Positions 8,117 through 14,758 of a stretch of 64,000 bases of DNA are shown here, piece after piece. The position numbers and the translations under genes were made by a program. Where the stretch lies: positions 75,038 to 139,037 of the forward strand of contig DEWK01000020.1 of NCBI GenBank assembly GCA_002363615.1. The letters are read 5' to 3'. This DNA comes from Lachnospira sp. UBA3212. GTDB taxonomy: Bacteria; Bacillota; Clostridia; Lachnospirales; Lachnospiraceae. The notes under the pieces were generated by a model that searched no databases, was not told where the DNA came from, and was given only the letters and a program-made list of their open reading frames with translations. Every line of letters starts with the position of its first letter. Position 1 is the first letter of the stretch.

Positions 8117-9628
8117 ATGAATACGAAAATTTTACAGGATTATGTGACCTTGCTAAATAATCACCATCTTTTAGAAACCATCAGTGCCAACACCAATTGT
8201 AACAGGGCCGTAAAGATGGTTACCTACAATTCCAAGGCAGTAATCGAAGGAAGCCTTTTTATCTGCAAAGGAGCTGCCTTTAAGTTGGACTACCTTTTAG
8301 AAGCAAAAGAAAAAGGTGCCATTGCCTATATCAGTGAAAAGGAATATCCAGACGTTGACCTTTCTTGCATTAAGGTTACAGATATTCGAAAGGCCATGCC
8401 TTACCTGGGCGAACTTTTTTATGACTATCCACAGGAGAAACTTCATATCGCAGGAATCGGTGGTACCAAGGGAAAATCCACCACTTCCTACTATATTAAG
8501 TCCATCCTTGATCACTACCTTAATAATCAGGGACAAAAGGAATCTGCCATTATTTCTTCCATTGATGTTTATGATGGAAAAAATCGCTACGAATCTCACA
8601 TTACCACCCCGGAAAATCTGGAGTTAATGGAACATTTTCATAATGCTTTTGAAGCAGCCATTTCATATCTGACCATGGAAGTCTCTTCCCAGGCCTTAAA
8701 GTATGACCGGGTAAATGAAATTAATTTTGATGTGTCCGTTTTTTTAAATATATCGGAAGACCATATTTCTCCTATTGAGCATCCGGACTTTGAAGACTAT
8801 TTTGCTTCTAAGTTAAAAATCTTCTCTCAGTCCAAGGTTGCCATTGTAAACAAGGATGCTGATTTTTCAGAACGAATCCTAAAAGAGGCAGAGGTTTGTC
8901 AGAAGGTCTTAACCTTCGGTTATGAAAAAGACTGTGATCTTTATGCTTATGGAGTTGAAAAAAAGGGAAATGAAATTCATTTTATGGTTTCAACCCCTGA
9001 ATTTGAAAAGCCTTTTGTCCTTACCATGCCAGGTTTATTTAATGTAGATAATGCCCTGGCAGCCATTGGAGTGGCTTTGGTTTATGGAATTCCTTATGAA
9101 GATATGTACCAAGGACTGTATACTGCCCGCTCTTCCGGTCGAATGGAACTTTTAGGAAGCAAGGATAAAAAGGTAGTAACCATTGTCGACTACGCTCACA
9201 ACAAATTAAGTTTTCAAAAGTTGTTTGCCTCCACCAGAGAAGAATATCCAGGTTATAAGATTATTATTATTTTCGGTTGTCCTGGAAAGAAGGCCCTGAT
9301 TCGTCGAAGAGATTTAGGTCAGGAAGCCGGCAAGAATGCGGATTATATCTACCTGGTAGCTGAGGATCCTGGGGATGAGCCGGTTCTTACTATTTCCAAA
9401 GATATTGCTTCTTATATCGAACCATATGGCACTCCTTATGAGATGATTGAAGACAGAGGGGAAGCAATTAAAAAAGCCGTTACTTCCTGCACTGATAAGA
9501 CCGTGTTATTAATTACCGGAAAGGGAAACGAAACTAGACAGAAATATGGAAACCAGTATTTAGATTGTCCATCTGATGTGGAATATGCAAAAGATGCTTT
9601 GGCAGCTTATGATGAAAGCCATAAATAA
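8117..9628 (+). CDS. murE: MurE, UDP-MurNAc-tripeptide synthetase, L-lysine-adding type
   Basis: 503 residues. The Mur ligase P-loop GTKGKST is at 116-122, and TTPENLELM and the central VDYAHNKLS (from 357) are present. DAP-adding MurE enzymes have YAHTPD, GCGGDRD and a DNPR selectivity motif. Here the positions read YAHNKLS, FGCPGKKALIRRRD and EDPGDEP (416-422), with no DNPR arginine. This matches the streptococcal/enterococcal lysine enzymes as I remember them. The product would be UDP-MurNAc-L-Ala-D-Glu-L-Lys. GAGGTAATT precedes the ATG. The gene is co-transcribed with the D-Asp ligase-like gene and followed by a terminator. A second MurE elsewhere in the genome cannot be excluded. Confidence 0.88.
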   Translation: MNTKILQDYVTLLNNHHLLETISANTNCNRAVKMVTYNSKAVIEGSLFICKGAAFKLDYLLEAKEKGAIAYISEKEYPDVDLSCIKVTDIRKAMPYLGELFYDYPQEKLHIAGIGGTKGKSTTSYYIKSILDHYLNNQGQKESAIISSIDVYDGKNRYESHITTPENLELMEHFHNAFEAAISYLTMEVSSQALKYDRVNEINFDVSVFLNISEDHISPIEHPDFEDYFASKLKIFSQSKVAIVNKDADFSERILKEAEVCQKVLTFGYEKDCDLYAYGVEKKGNEIHFMVSTPEFEKPFVLTMPGLFNVDNALAAIGVALVYGIPYEDMYQGLYTARSSGRMELLGSKDKKVVTIVDYAHNKLSFQKLFASTREEYPGYKIIIIFGCPGKKALIRRRDLGQEAGKNADYIYLVAEDPGDEPVLTISKDIASYIEPYGTPYEMIEDRGEAIKKAVTSCTDKTVLLITGKGNETRQKYGNQYLDCPSDVEYAKDALAAYDESHK

Positions 9629-9636
9629 ATCAATGT

Positions 9637-9690
9637 AAAAATCACCCTCTTTAGAAACCAAACACCGGTTTCCTAAGGAGGGTGATTTTA
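9637..9690. terminator. Bidirectional terminator between murE and the ABC island
   Basis: A long, slightly imperfect inverted repeat (left arm about 9637-9659, right arm about 9667-9690) with A-rich start and T-rich end. It separates the convergent murE and ABC-2 permease genes. Confidence 0.8.
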
Positions 9691-9741
9691 TAACTGAATT
9701 CTAAGTTTACTAACAAGTCCTGATGACTGAAAATCTTATCT

Positions 9742-10500
9742 TTAATTTTTCCAAATACCGGTGTTTCTTTTTTTATTTAAACCAATCATAAGCATTATAA
9801 ATGCAATCGTAAACCAAAAAAGAGAATAGGCTATTTCCATAAAAACTTCATTTTCCACATGATTAAAAATTAAGGTATAAAAGAATCCATCACTAAATCT
9901 TTCTAGATTTAACCTTCCCAAGATGTGACTCAATACCTGAATCATTAAATATGGAACAAAGATTACCGCATAACGATTATTGATTAAAGCTGCCACTGCT
10001 ATTCCCATCATAGGCCAGTTTCCGCCATAACAACTGATCAAAAAAAGAGATAAGGGAATCGATAGGTTTCCCAGATTATGACGAACCAACCATCCTAAGA
10101 CCCCTTGACTATAATAATACTGTCCAGTAAAATCCATAGGTTCTTTTGCCATAAATATGATGAATAGCAAAAATAAGCTCAAGGATAAGAAGGTCAACAA
10201 AAATCCTTGGAGCCAGCCCGCAAATAACTTACTAGCAATATACTTTTTCCTGGAAGTTCTGGGTAAACTCATTAAAATATTACCATTTGTAAATTCTTCA
10301 TAAATTAAAAACGATGATGGCAGTCCAATAATTAGGGGCAAAATACTGATATTTGAGTAAATGGCACTAAAAAGAAAACCTGCAGCATCATTGAATCCCC
10401 ATGCAAAGGAAGTTTGCACCAGATAATAACCTGATATAATTATAAGACAGACATAAAATATTTTATTTTTTAAAATTGCTTCTATATCCTTCTTAATCAT
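9742..10500 (-). CDS. ABC-2 type permease subunit, last gene of the accessory island
   Basis: About 252 residues from the ATG at 10500, which follows GGAGCGTGGTTAAT; an in-frame GTG nine bases earlier is less likely. Hydropathy suggests about six membrane helices, beginning with NKIFYVCLIIISGYYL. The TNGNILMSLPRTSRKKYIASKL loop is the kind found in bacteriocin-immunity or antibiotic-export ABC-2 permeases. The start is just past the stop of the adjacent ATPase gene, so translation is likely coupled. The substrate is unknown. The paired permease at 11153-11896 suggests a two-permease complex. The coding sequence is more AT-rich in appearance than the housekeeping genes around it. Confidence 0.75.
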   Translation of the reverse strand: MIKKDIEAILKNKIFYVCLIIISGYYLVQTSFAWGFNDAAGFLFSAIYSNISILPLIIGLPSSFLIYEEFTNGNILMSLPRTSRKKYIASKLFAGWLQGFLLTFLSLSLFLLFIIFMAKEPMDFTGQYYYSQGVLGWLVRHNLGNLSIPLSLFLISCYGGNWPMMGIAVAALINNRYAVIFVPYLMIQVLSHILGRLNLERFSDGFFYTLIFNHVENEVFMEIAYSLFWFTIAFIMLMIGLNKKRNTGIWKN

Positions 10501-10501
10501 A

Positions 10502-11138
10502 TTAACCACGCTCCAATTTCAACTGCTTATTCTCAACCCGATAGACCTGATCACATAAAAGATCAATATCCAAGGCATTATGGCTGCATAAAAGGATTGT
10601 TCGTCCTTCTCTTTTTAAGGATAAGAGTAATCTTCTGATTTCCTCCACACCCCTCTGATCAAGTCCATTCATTGGCTCATCTAAAAGCAGAATATCTGGA
10701 TCTTCCATAATGGCTTGAGCAATTCCAAGTCTCTGTCTCATACCTAAAGAATACCTTGAAACCGGTTTTTTTAATTCCGGATCTAAACCAACCTTTTTTA
10801 TTGTCTCTTTTATCTTTTCCCTGCTACACCCCCCCTTTAATAGCGGCAATTTTTTTTAGATTTTGAAAACCTGAAAGATAAGGAATGAATCCAGGGGTTT
10901 CTATAATCATTCCAAGATTTTCCGGGAAGTCCCGATCCTTACCTATAATCTTCCCATTCACTATAACACTTCCACTAGATGGAAGTAAAAGACCACTGAT
11001 CATCTTTAATATTACAGTCTTTCCACTACCATTGTAACCAACAATTCCATAGATTTTGTTATCTTTAAAAGTTACTGATACCTGTTCAATCACCATTTGC
11101 TTTTTAAATTCTTTATTTACATCTTTTAATTCAATCAT
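10502..11138 (-). pseudogene. ABC transporter ATP-binding protein, frameshifted in a G7 tract
   Basis: Two partial reading frames make one ATPase. The first (from ATG 11138) has Walker A GYNGSGKT and a Q-loop region (LGMIIETPGF), then stops soon after IKGGV. The second carries SREKIKETIKKVGLDP, the signature SLGMRQRLGIAQA, Walker B DILLLDEPMNGLD and the H-loop SHNALD. They would join as a protein of about 212 residues, normal for the family, if the run of seven G (10829-10835 on the plus strand as C) were six. As it stands the product lacks signature and Walker B and could not hydrolyse ATP. Sequencing error, a true mutation, or phase variation by homopolymer slippage are all possible. The second frame has only a TTG start with no good ribosome site. 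Confidence 0.85.
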
Positions 11139-11152
11139 TTTCACACTTCTCC

Positions 11153-11896
11153 TTACTCTATTTCCATAGGATTAAAATCCATATGTTTCACTAACTTATA
11201 AAAAATAAAATATCCCAGAACGGTTAGACCCAATAAAATTCCTAATAATCCATAGAAAAATTTATCAGAATAGACTGCTCGACCCAAAACAAGACTGAAG
11301 GAAATATGGGTCATAAGACCCATAGGTAAGCTTAATAATTCAAACATATCATGTTCTACATAGATGTAAACCAAAAGAAATATTATGACCGCTTTTCCCC
11401 ACTTTGTTACATTCATCAAAACACATAAAATCGATAAAAAGCCGCAAAAGACTAACAACAGAATCAGCACCCTGAACATATTCCAGGAGATAAAATAATC
11501 GAAATAAATACGCTTATTGTTAATGACATAAATAATAAAATAATAAATTACAATATAGGTCAAACTAATAAATAAAAGTTTTCCTATGGTTGCAAGAAAC
11601 CATTTTTTTCTGCTTGTTCGAATTAACTGTTGACTGGCACCTGGCGTTAATTCAGGCATCTTACTAAAAAGCAAAACAAAACCACTGATAAAGATAAATA
11701 ATAATTTTCTACCTTCAAATAAAAATATAGTTTCTGGCACTTGACAAAAACTTCTTCCGTAAATAATTCCAATATTATTAAGCCCTGTACAAGACTGGTA
11801 AATAAGAAAATAAATAACGCCTAAGATTATCCAATTACCAAGTCTGGAAAAAAATTGAAAAAAACCCAGGCCTATCATTCTCATAATTTGTATCAT
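11153..11896 (-). CDS. ABC-2 type permease subunit, first permease of the island
   Basis: 247 residues from the ATG at 11896, preceded by AGGTGGGAAGT; the GTG at 11905 lies inside that ribosome site. About six hydrophobic helices are visible, beginning with NWIILGVIYFLIYQS. The cytoplasmic loop ASQQLIRTSRKKWFLATIG corresponds in position to the RTSRKK loop of the other permease, so the two are paralogues that probably pair. Fifteen bases separate it from the ATPase gene start. The upstream 100 nt carry a direct repeat that duplicates its ribosome site. No substrate can be named. Confidence 0.72.
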   Translation of the reverse strand: MIQIMRMIGLGFFQFFSRLGNWIILGVIYFLIYQSCTGLNNIGIIYGRSFCQVPETIFLFEGRKLLFIFISGFVLLFSKMPELTPGASQQLIRTSRKKWFLATIGKLLFISLTYIVIYYFIIYVINNKRIYFDYFISWNMFRVLILLLVFCGFLSILCVLMNVTKWGKAVIIFLLVYIYVEHDMFELLSLPMGLMTHISFSLVLGRAVYSDKFFYGLLGILLGLTVLGYFIFYKLVKHMDFNPMEIE

Positions 11897-11960
11897 ACTT
11901 CCCACCTAGATATTTATTCATCATATTCCCACCTAGACCTAAACTTAGTGATGGGAGATT
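11892..11960. repeat. Direct repeat of the ribosome-site segment plus palindromic element
   Basis: The segment 11892-11910 is repeated almost exactly at 11920-11937 (18-19 nt, one indel). Each copy holds AGGTGGG followed by ATG on the minus strand, so the gene start region looks duplicated. Next to it is a dyad around CTAAGTTTAGG (11937-11955), whose core also occurs at 59028-59039. Confidence 0.6.
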
Positions 11961-12000
11961 ATTCTGACTACACTAAATATCTCTCCTTTCCTTTTATTTC

Positions 12001-12924
12001 CTATCTATAAGAATCTAAATCATTACTATTACCAGAAGATCCATCCTCTAAATCTATGTAAAAGTGCCTAGTATATGTGTCGTCTATCAACTTATCATAT
12101 ATTTCACACTTCACTTCTACCATAGGAATAAGATCCTCCTTTCCATGCGTTGGTGGATTTACTCCATATACTAATTCGATTCGTTTCACCTTTATACTTA
12201 TACTCTCATTTTCCTGAGCATTCACCCACTTTAAAACCTCTTTTGCAGTTTTATACTTTGGTTTTGCTGAGCTTTTTTCTTCCTTCACAATGCTGGGATT
12301 TCCATATACTTGAAAATATACGATTTTACCATCCTGAACATCAACTTGAATATCTCCTGCCGCTTCAATCACATCTTCAATCTGATAGCAGGTAGAAGAG
12401 ATTTTATAATCCTTATAAACTGTTTCAAACTGATATATATCTACATCCTCAACTGTAAATCTTGTTTTATCAAATAATCGATACTGATACTCTTTTCCGT
12501 GATCTAAGTGTATGTTTTCTATTATTTCAAAAACCTTATCCTCTACTTCCTGATCTGTCGGATTACTTTCTCCATCTTTAATTTCAATTTCTCCCGTGTA
12601 ACTAAGGACGGAGTCGTTATTCATTTTCACATAAGAAAGGTTTTCAAGTTCCTGATCATCTTTGTAAGTGTAATAAACCTCTTCCCCCTTTTCTTTCTCT
12701 TCTACTTGACCTTTATGTTTATAGTATTTTTCATAAAAAAGCTCATAGGCTTCCTTACAGGAATTTTTTTGATGTGTCAAAATTACCATGTCTTTATCTG
12801 TAACCTGAAAAGACTCAAATTCTCTCTCTAACTGACTCTCATCTTCCGTTCTACTCAATCCACAAGAAGATAAGAGTAAAACGCTAGTCATTCCTAGATA
12901 TACAAATATTCTTTTTAATTTCAT
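12001..12924 (-). CDS. Predicted lipoprotein of unknown function
   Basis: 307 residues. The signal sequence MKLKRIFVYLG...LLLSSCG has a lipobox LSSC with Cys21, so the mature protein is probably lipidated and outside the membrane. The rest is acidic and lysine-rich, with alternating hydrophilic segments and no motif I recognise. AGGAGG precedes the ATG. It sits between a small secreted protein and an ABC-2 transporter, all on the same strand. A role as substrate-capturing or immunity lipoprotein for the transported product is possible but not shown. Its transcription depends on reading through the attenuator just upstream, unless a separate promoter exists that I could not see. Confidence 0.8.
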   Translation of the reverse strand: MKLKRIFVYLGMTSVLLLSSCGLSRTEDESQLEREFESFQVTDKDMVILTHQKNSCKEAYELFYEKYYKHKGQVEEKEKGEEVYYTYKDDQELENLSYVKMNNDSVLSYTGEIEIKDGESNPTDQEVEDKVFEIIENIHLDHGKEYQYRLFDKTRFTVEDVDIYQFETVYKDYKISSTCYQIEDVIEAAGDIQVDVQDGKIVYFQVYGNPSIVKEEKSSAKPKYKTAKEVLKWVNAQENESISIKVKRIELVYGVNPPTHGKEDLIPMVEVKCEIYDKLIDDTYTRHFYIDLEDGSSGNSNDLDSYR

Positions 12925-12934
12925 ACAGCCTCCT

Positions 12935-12967
12935 AAAAAAAAATCGCCTATTAAAAAATAGGCGATT
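12935..12967 (-). terminator. Attenuator between secreted-protein gene and lipoprotein gene
   Basis: On the minus strand a perfect 10-bp stem (12942-12951 with 12958-12967) is followed at once by nine T and then by the AGGAGG ribosome site of the lipoprotein gene. It is a strong intrinsic terminator, so only part of the transcript should reach the downstream genes. Confidence 0.88.
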
Positions 12968-12997
12968 CAAAGTATGATTATATATTATTACTTACTA

Positions 12998-13414
12998 TTA
13001 TCCAAAATAATTTCCCCATACTCTATCACCAGAATAAGCAGTTACTGTTGGATTAGACTTCAAACGAAGTTCTATCACATGGTCTACTTCAGGTGTTGAT
13101 TTAAAACGAATTGCCGAATAACCTTCCCCTAATCTTACTGTTGATCCTATACCACAATATTTTCTCAGCTTCCTATCATACACCTGAACAACATTACAGT
13201 ATACCTTAATACCGTAGGTGTCATAAATCAATGATTTTGTCCATGAACACTTAGCGTATTTGTTATCAGCATCATGTCTCATTGCACATACCGTTGTATA
13301 ACTATTCTGTGTGATATTAACTCCTGAATATTCCTTTGCTTGTGCTGGTACTGCCAATACGGTACTAGCTACTAGTCCCGCTACAAATAGCTTTATTAAT
13401 TTGTTTTTTGTCAT
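12998..13414 (-). CDS. Small secreted four-cysteine protein, function unknown
   Basis: 138 residues with a clear Sec signal peptide: basic start, hydrophobic core, and AQA cleavage site after residue 26. The mature protein of about 112 residues has four cysteines (43, 56, 73, 87), enough for two disulfides, and is basic. The C-terminal part has alternating hydrophobic/hydrophilic residues consistent with beta strands. A loose likeness to small secreted DUF2712-type proteins is only an impression. It leads an operon: good promoter, long leader, AAAGGAGAAAAGTA ribosome site, then an attenuator before lipoprotein and ABC genes. This layout is usual for an abundant secreted product with its own export or immunity genes, such as a bacteriocin-like protein; the activity is not known. 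Confidence 0.8.
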   Translation of the reverse strand: MTKNKLIKLFVAGLVASTVLAVPAQAKEYSGVNITQNSYTTVCAMRHDADNKYAKCSWTKSLIYDTYGIKVYCNVVQVYDRKLRKYCGIGSTVRLGEGYSAIRFKSTPEVDHVIELRLKSNPTVTAYSGDRVWGNYFG

Positions 13415-13462
13415 TACTTTTCTCCTTTACCTATCATAAGAGAAAGATTCCTAGCTAGCCAA

Positions 13463-13513
13463 ACGTTCCTCCTATTCATCATGTTGCTTTTGTTCATTCT
13501 GCACTTGGAACGT
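13463..13513 (-). promoter_or_regulatory. 5'-leader inverted repeat of the secreted-protein transcript
   Basis: ACGTTCC at 13507-13513 (minus strand) pairs with GGAACGT at 13463-13469. The first arm falls at the predicted transcript start, so the RNA would begin with a hairpin. The second arm overlaps an AGGAGG-like sequence that is not the gene's own ribosome site. This could stabilise the message. Confidence 0.4.
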
Positions 13514-13518
13514 AGCCT

Positions 13519-13547
13519 ATAATATAACAAAAAAACAAAAAAATCAA
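13519..13547 (-). promoter_or_regulatory. Promoter of the secreted-protein operon
   Basis: On the minus strand TTGATT (13542-13547), a 17-nt T-rich spacer and TATTAT (13519-13524). The start codon lies about 100 nt downstream. Confidence 0.75.
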
Positions 13548-13594
13548 TATTATTTTATTTTTTTGTGGTGAGGACTTTATTCTGAAATAATTCC

Positions 13595-13624
13595 GATACA
13601 GTTTTTTCTGAGAAAAACAGTATC
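13595..13624. promoter_or_regulatory. Dyad upstream of the secreted-protein promoter, possible operator
   Basis: GATAC-A-GTTTTT (13595-13606) and AAAAAC-A-GTATC (13613-13624) form an inverted repeat of 11 pairs with one central A-A mismatch and a 6-nt spacer. It sits about 50 bp upstream of the -35 box. It lacks a T run in a terminator position, so a protein-binding site is considered; no regulator gene is adjacent. Confidence 0.35.
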
Positions 13625-13640
13625 ATAATCGTATCACGAC

Positions 13641-13685
13641 AAAAAAAAGGCCCGAAATCATGTTTTTTTAACATGATTTCAAGCC
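13641..13685 (-). terminator. Terminator after the SGNH hydrolase gene
   Basis: On the minus strand an 11-bp stem (13654-13664 with 13670-13680), extended by GGC/GCC pairs, is followed by eight T. It lies about 100 nt beyond the stop of the SGNH gene and before the accessory island. Confidence 0.85.
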
Positions 13686-13706
13686 TTGAAAATACTGGAT
13701 TTGTTA

Positions 13707-13757
13707 TACCGACCTCTAAACCACTTCGAGTCTTGGTCTAACTTTTTGGGGTCGGTA
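13707..13757. mobile_element. Fragment resembling an IS3-family (IS150 group) terminus
   Basis: Read on the minus strand from 13759, the sequence starts TGTACCGACCCCAAAAAG and continues TTAGACC. From memory this is very close to terminal inverted repeats of IS150-group elements. The other side (13707-13714) is the matching TACCGACC in inverted orientation, only about 50 bp away, with a nested imperfect stem inside. No transposase is present. It may be a collapsed element, a solo end, or a small non-autonomous unit. Confidence 0.45.
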
Positions 13758-13786
13758 CACCTATGTTAACTACATTTTTATAAACC

Positions 13787-14737
13787 TTATTCTATGGCTT
13801 CCCCTTCGGTAACCATCTGGTCGGCTACAGAGCCTGTTGTTGTGGTTTCTTCCTCAGTAGAAGACGCTTCTGTAGTAGTTTCTTCTTCCTTAATATCCAT
13901 GCCATCTGGATGTTCTGTGAAGAATTGTAAGATTTCTTCAAACATAACCTGCGCATATTGACTGGTCAAATGAACTCCATCTGTGGTTGCTTCCGAAATC
14001 AGATATCCATCCTCTGACAATTCCTTATTCAGATTAATCCAGATAATGTTTTCTCCGTCACAAAGAGCCTTAATTGCTCGATTATATTGACGAATTCTGG
14101 TGCGGTTAATATAACTATCAGAATCAGATTTTTCCTTGGTTACATTAATAATCTGCATTAAATAAATCTTAGCGTTTGGACATAAGGTCTGAATTTTTTC
14201 AATGTCTTCCTGATACTGACTAATGAAGGAATCTACACTTGGCCATCCAAGTTCATTGATTCCCTGCATCAAGAATACCTTGTCATAATTCTTGTCTGTT
14301 AAATATTCAAAAACCGTCTGATCTCCGGATTCTCCGGCAAACTTTTCTGAATCAAAATCTCCTACATCTAATCCCTCATATACCGCAAAATTGTTGCAGT
14401 AATTGGAAATATCAGAGTAAGTATAAAAACCCTTCATTCTAGAGTCACCGATAAATACGGCATTAGAAAATACAGCCACAGGATCTGCAGGTACCAATAC
14501 CGGTTCTTCTGTCTGCACCTGACCTGTTGTGGTGCTAGTGCTAGAAGACTCCTTTTTTACCGATTCTTTCTTCTTTACAGACTCAGCTTCTGCTTTCTTT
14601 AACTTCCCATTTTCAAGGGGAATCATAATCGCTGTAAGAATTCCCAAAATCACCAGTAATACTGATAGATAAAATACCGGATTTCTTTCGTAAGTAATGT
14701 AAAGCTTACGCCAGATACTCATCTTTCTTCTTCCCAT
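13787..14737 (-). CDS. Membrane-anchored SGNH/GDSL-type hydrolase
   Basis: 316 residues. One membrane helix at about 19-39 places the rest outside the cell. A Ser/Thr/Glu/Lys-rich linker (50-85) leads to the hydrolase domain. Block I is VFIGDSRMKG with the nucleophile Ser99, and block V is DGVHLT with Asp253 and His256. The fold is that of SGNH esterases, which in this setting often remove acetyl groups from wall polysaccharides; the substrate here is unknown. A second low-complexity Glu/Thr tail follows the domain. GGAGGATTT precedes the ATG, and the gene lies 21 nt after aspS, so it is probably the end of that operon. A terminator follows. Confidence 0.85.
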   Translation of the reverse strand: MGRRKMSIWRKLYITYERNPVFYLSVLLVILGILTAIMIPLENGKLKKAEAESVKKKESVKKESSSTSTTTGQVQTEEPVLVPADPVAVFSNAVFIGDSRMKGFYTYSDISNYCNNFAVYEGLDVGDFDSEKFAGESGDQTVFEYLTDKNYDKVFLMQGINELGWPSVDSFISQYQEDIEKIQTLCPNAKIYLMQIINVTKEKSDSDSYINRTRIRQYNRAIKALCDGENIIWINLNKELSEDGYLISEATTDGVHLTSQYAQVMFEEILQFFTEHPDGMDIKEEETTTEASSTEEETTTTGSVADQMVTEGEAIE

Positions 14738-14758
14738 AAATCCTCCATTCCAAAAGAC

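Noticed and set aside
10836..10849. Separate start for the second half of the ABC ATPase
   Set aside because: The only start is a TTG with no ribosome site, so the two halves are treated as one broken gene.
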